A stretch of DNA of 64,000 nucleotides from Alphaproteobacteria bacterium MedPE-SWcel (lineage in GTDB: Bacteria; Pseudomonadota; Alphaproteobacteria; Rhodobacterales; Rhodobacteraceae), in the NCBI GenBank assembly GCA_001874255.1, contig MPDC01000004.1:62001-126000 (forward strand), read 5' to 3'. The stretch's first letter is position 1. Each line of letters opens with the position of its first letter. The translations under genes and the position numbers were made by a program. Shown one piece after another: positions 63,260 to 64,000 of this stretch. The notes under the pieces were generated by a model, which had not been told where the DNA came from, searched no databases, and worked only from the letters and a program-made list of their open reading frames with translations.

Positions 63260-63559
63260 ATGCCCAAGACCAAGGAGACCTCTGAGGAGGCCGGAATCGA
63301 GTCGATCGCAAGCTTTGGAACGGATTGGTTTGAGGCCATGGCCGAAATCGGCAGTGAGATGATGAATTTCACGGCCGAGCGGATAAAGCAGGATCTGGAA
63401 ACCCAGCACGAACTTCTGAGTGCAAAAGGGCTCGCCGATATTCAGAGAATCCAATTGCAGTTCTTCCAGAAAGCCATCAACGACTACGCGGAAGAGACGG
63501 CCAAGCTGCTGGAGATGAGCAAATCGCGCCCCCCCAACCACTCCAGCGTCCCGCTATAG
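63260..63559 (+). CDS. Phasin-like protein
   Basis: A 99-residue, mostly helical protein (FGTDWFEAMAEIGSEMMNFT, then IQRIQLQFFQKAINDY) resembling small phasins that coat PHB granules. It is short for the family. AAAGGA precedes the ATG at 63260. Its position after phaC, ackA and two FNR-like boxes supports a role in PHB storage under low oxygen. Confidence 0.8.
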   Translation: MPKTKETSEEAGIESIASFGTDWFEAMAEIGSEMMNFTAERIKQDLETQHELLSAKGLADIQRIQLQFFQKAINDYAEETAKLLEMSKSRPPNHSSVPL

Positions 63560-63647
63560 CGCAGCAGGCGACCGCGCCGGACCGGCAATGCAGGCGCCAG
63601 GGATCAGGCGGCGCAGCGGACCGGGGCGGTCCTCGTCTTCGGGTGGA

Positions 63648-64000
63648 TCACAGTGACCCCGCTTTGGCCACATCCCAGATCTTTTGCATGAGCGAAGAGC
63701 CGGAGACGGGCTTGCGGACCAACACGACGTCCAGCTCAAGCACCGGGGTGTTTTCGGTCAGGATCTGCAGCGTCTCTCGCTGCAACTCATCGCGGATCAC
63801 GCTTCTGGGCAGCCAGCCGATCCCCTGCCCGACAAGGATCATTTTCTTGACCGCCTCTGACATGGAGTTTTCGAACACCGTGTGAAATCCGATATGGTTC
63901 GTGTGGTAATGCGTCGTCAGGATGTCCTGCATCTTGCCCAGAAAACACCCCGGTGAGTAGGACACCAGCGGGAGCGTCTCGCCATCTGTCAGCCGGTGCA
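63648..64000 (-). CDS. LysR-family regulator, C-terminal part
   Basis: The frame continues past the right edge; 117 residues of the effector-binding domain are visible (VKKMILVGQGIGWLPRSVI, a typical LysR segment). The DNA-binding domain lies outside the window. It is convergent with the phasin gene. Confidence 0.85.
   Translation of the reverse strand, partial: HRLTDGETLPLVSYSPGCFLGKMQDILTTHYHTNHIGFHTVFENSMSEAVKKMILVGQGIGWLPRSVIRDELQRETLQILTENTPVLELDVVLVRKPVSGSSLMQKIWDVAKAGSL

Overview
The window reads as one 64 kb stretch of a high-GC chromosome or large replicon from an alphaproteobacterium, most likely a Rhodobacterales (Roseobacter-group) species. The reasons are the gene families: plcP-btaA-btaB lipid remodelling, a RutA-type monooxygenase, an N-type ATPase with FNR-like sites beside PHB genes, many sugar ABC importers, and LysR/LacI regulators. 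This is inference from protein families; no rRNA or tRNA was seen.

Layout. 1-382: end of a PAS-like gene. 924-9463: a sugar ABC importer (binding protein, two permeases, ATPase) followed by two xylose-isomerase-like TIM barrels and two Gfo/Idh/MocA dehydrogenases, behind two palindromic LacI-type operators. 9686-12446: plcP-btaA-btaB behind a candidate PHO box, for replacing phospholipids with betaine lipids under phosphate limitation. 12535-16651 (minus): arsenic operon of an ArsR-ArsC fusion, GAPDH, ArsJ and Acr3. 16898-17623: HAD hydrolase. 17899-25361: a second sugar ABC importer with a GH63-type hydrolase and a lyxose/mannose isomerase-like cupin, divergent from a LacI regulator; glucosyl- or mannosyl-glycerate use is plausible.

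25358-33752: an accessory block with a subtilisin-like protein, a PAP2/haloperoxidase-like protein with nine NAY repeats, a wHTH-TolB-TPR regulator, and three unrecognised proteins, two of which look like diverged homologues. This is the best candidate here for an undescribed system. 34036-46892: a catabolic island with a RutA-like flavin monooxygenase, two flavin reductases, an amidase, an isochorismatase-like hydrolase, an Rbs-type ABC importer, MFS and AbrB-type membrane proteins, a LysR regulator and a RibB-like protein lacking the usual acidic catalytic loop. 46989-48729: LysR and a divergent SDR.

48957-63559: an energy block. A P1B-type ATPase without a metal-binding domain converges on a complete nine-gene N-ATPase operon (atpDCQRBEFAG, minus strand). 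Divergent from it lie phaC, a FabI-like reductase, a MaoC-phosphotransacylase fusion, an acetate/butyrate kinase and a phasin-like gene. Four TTGAC/T-N4-GTCAA boxes sit before atpD, phaC and the phasin gene, so low-oxygen control by an FNR/Crp-type regulator ties ATP turnover to PHB and acyl-phosphate metabolism. The window ends in a partial LysR gene.

A feature of the whole window is the number of short direct tandem repeats, each with its own unit (9 to 30 bp), mostly just after stop codons or within gene ends.
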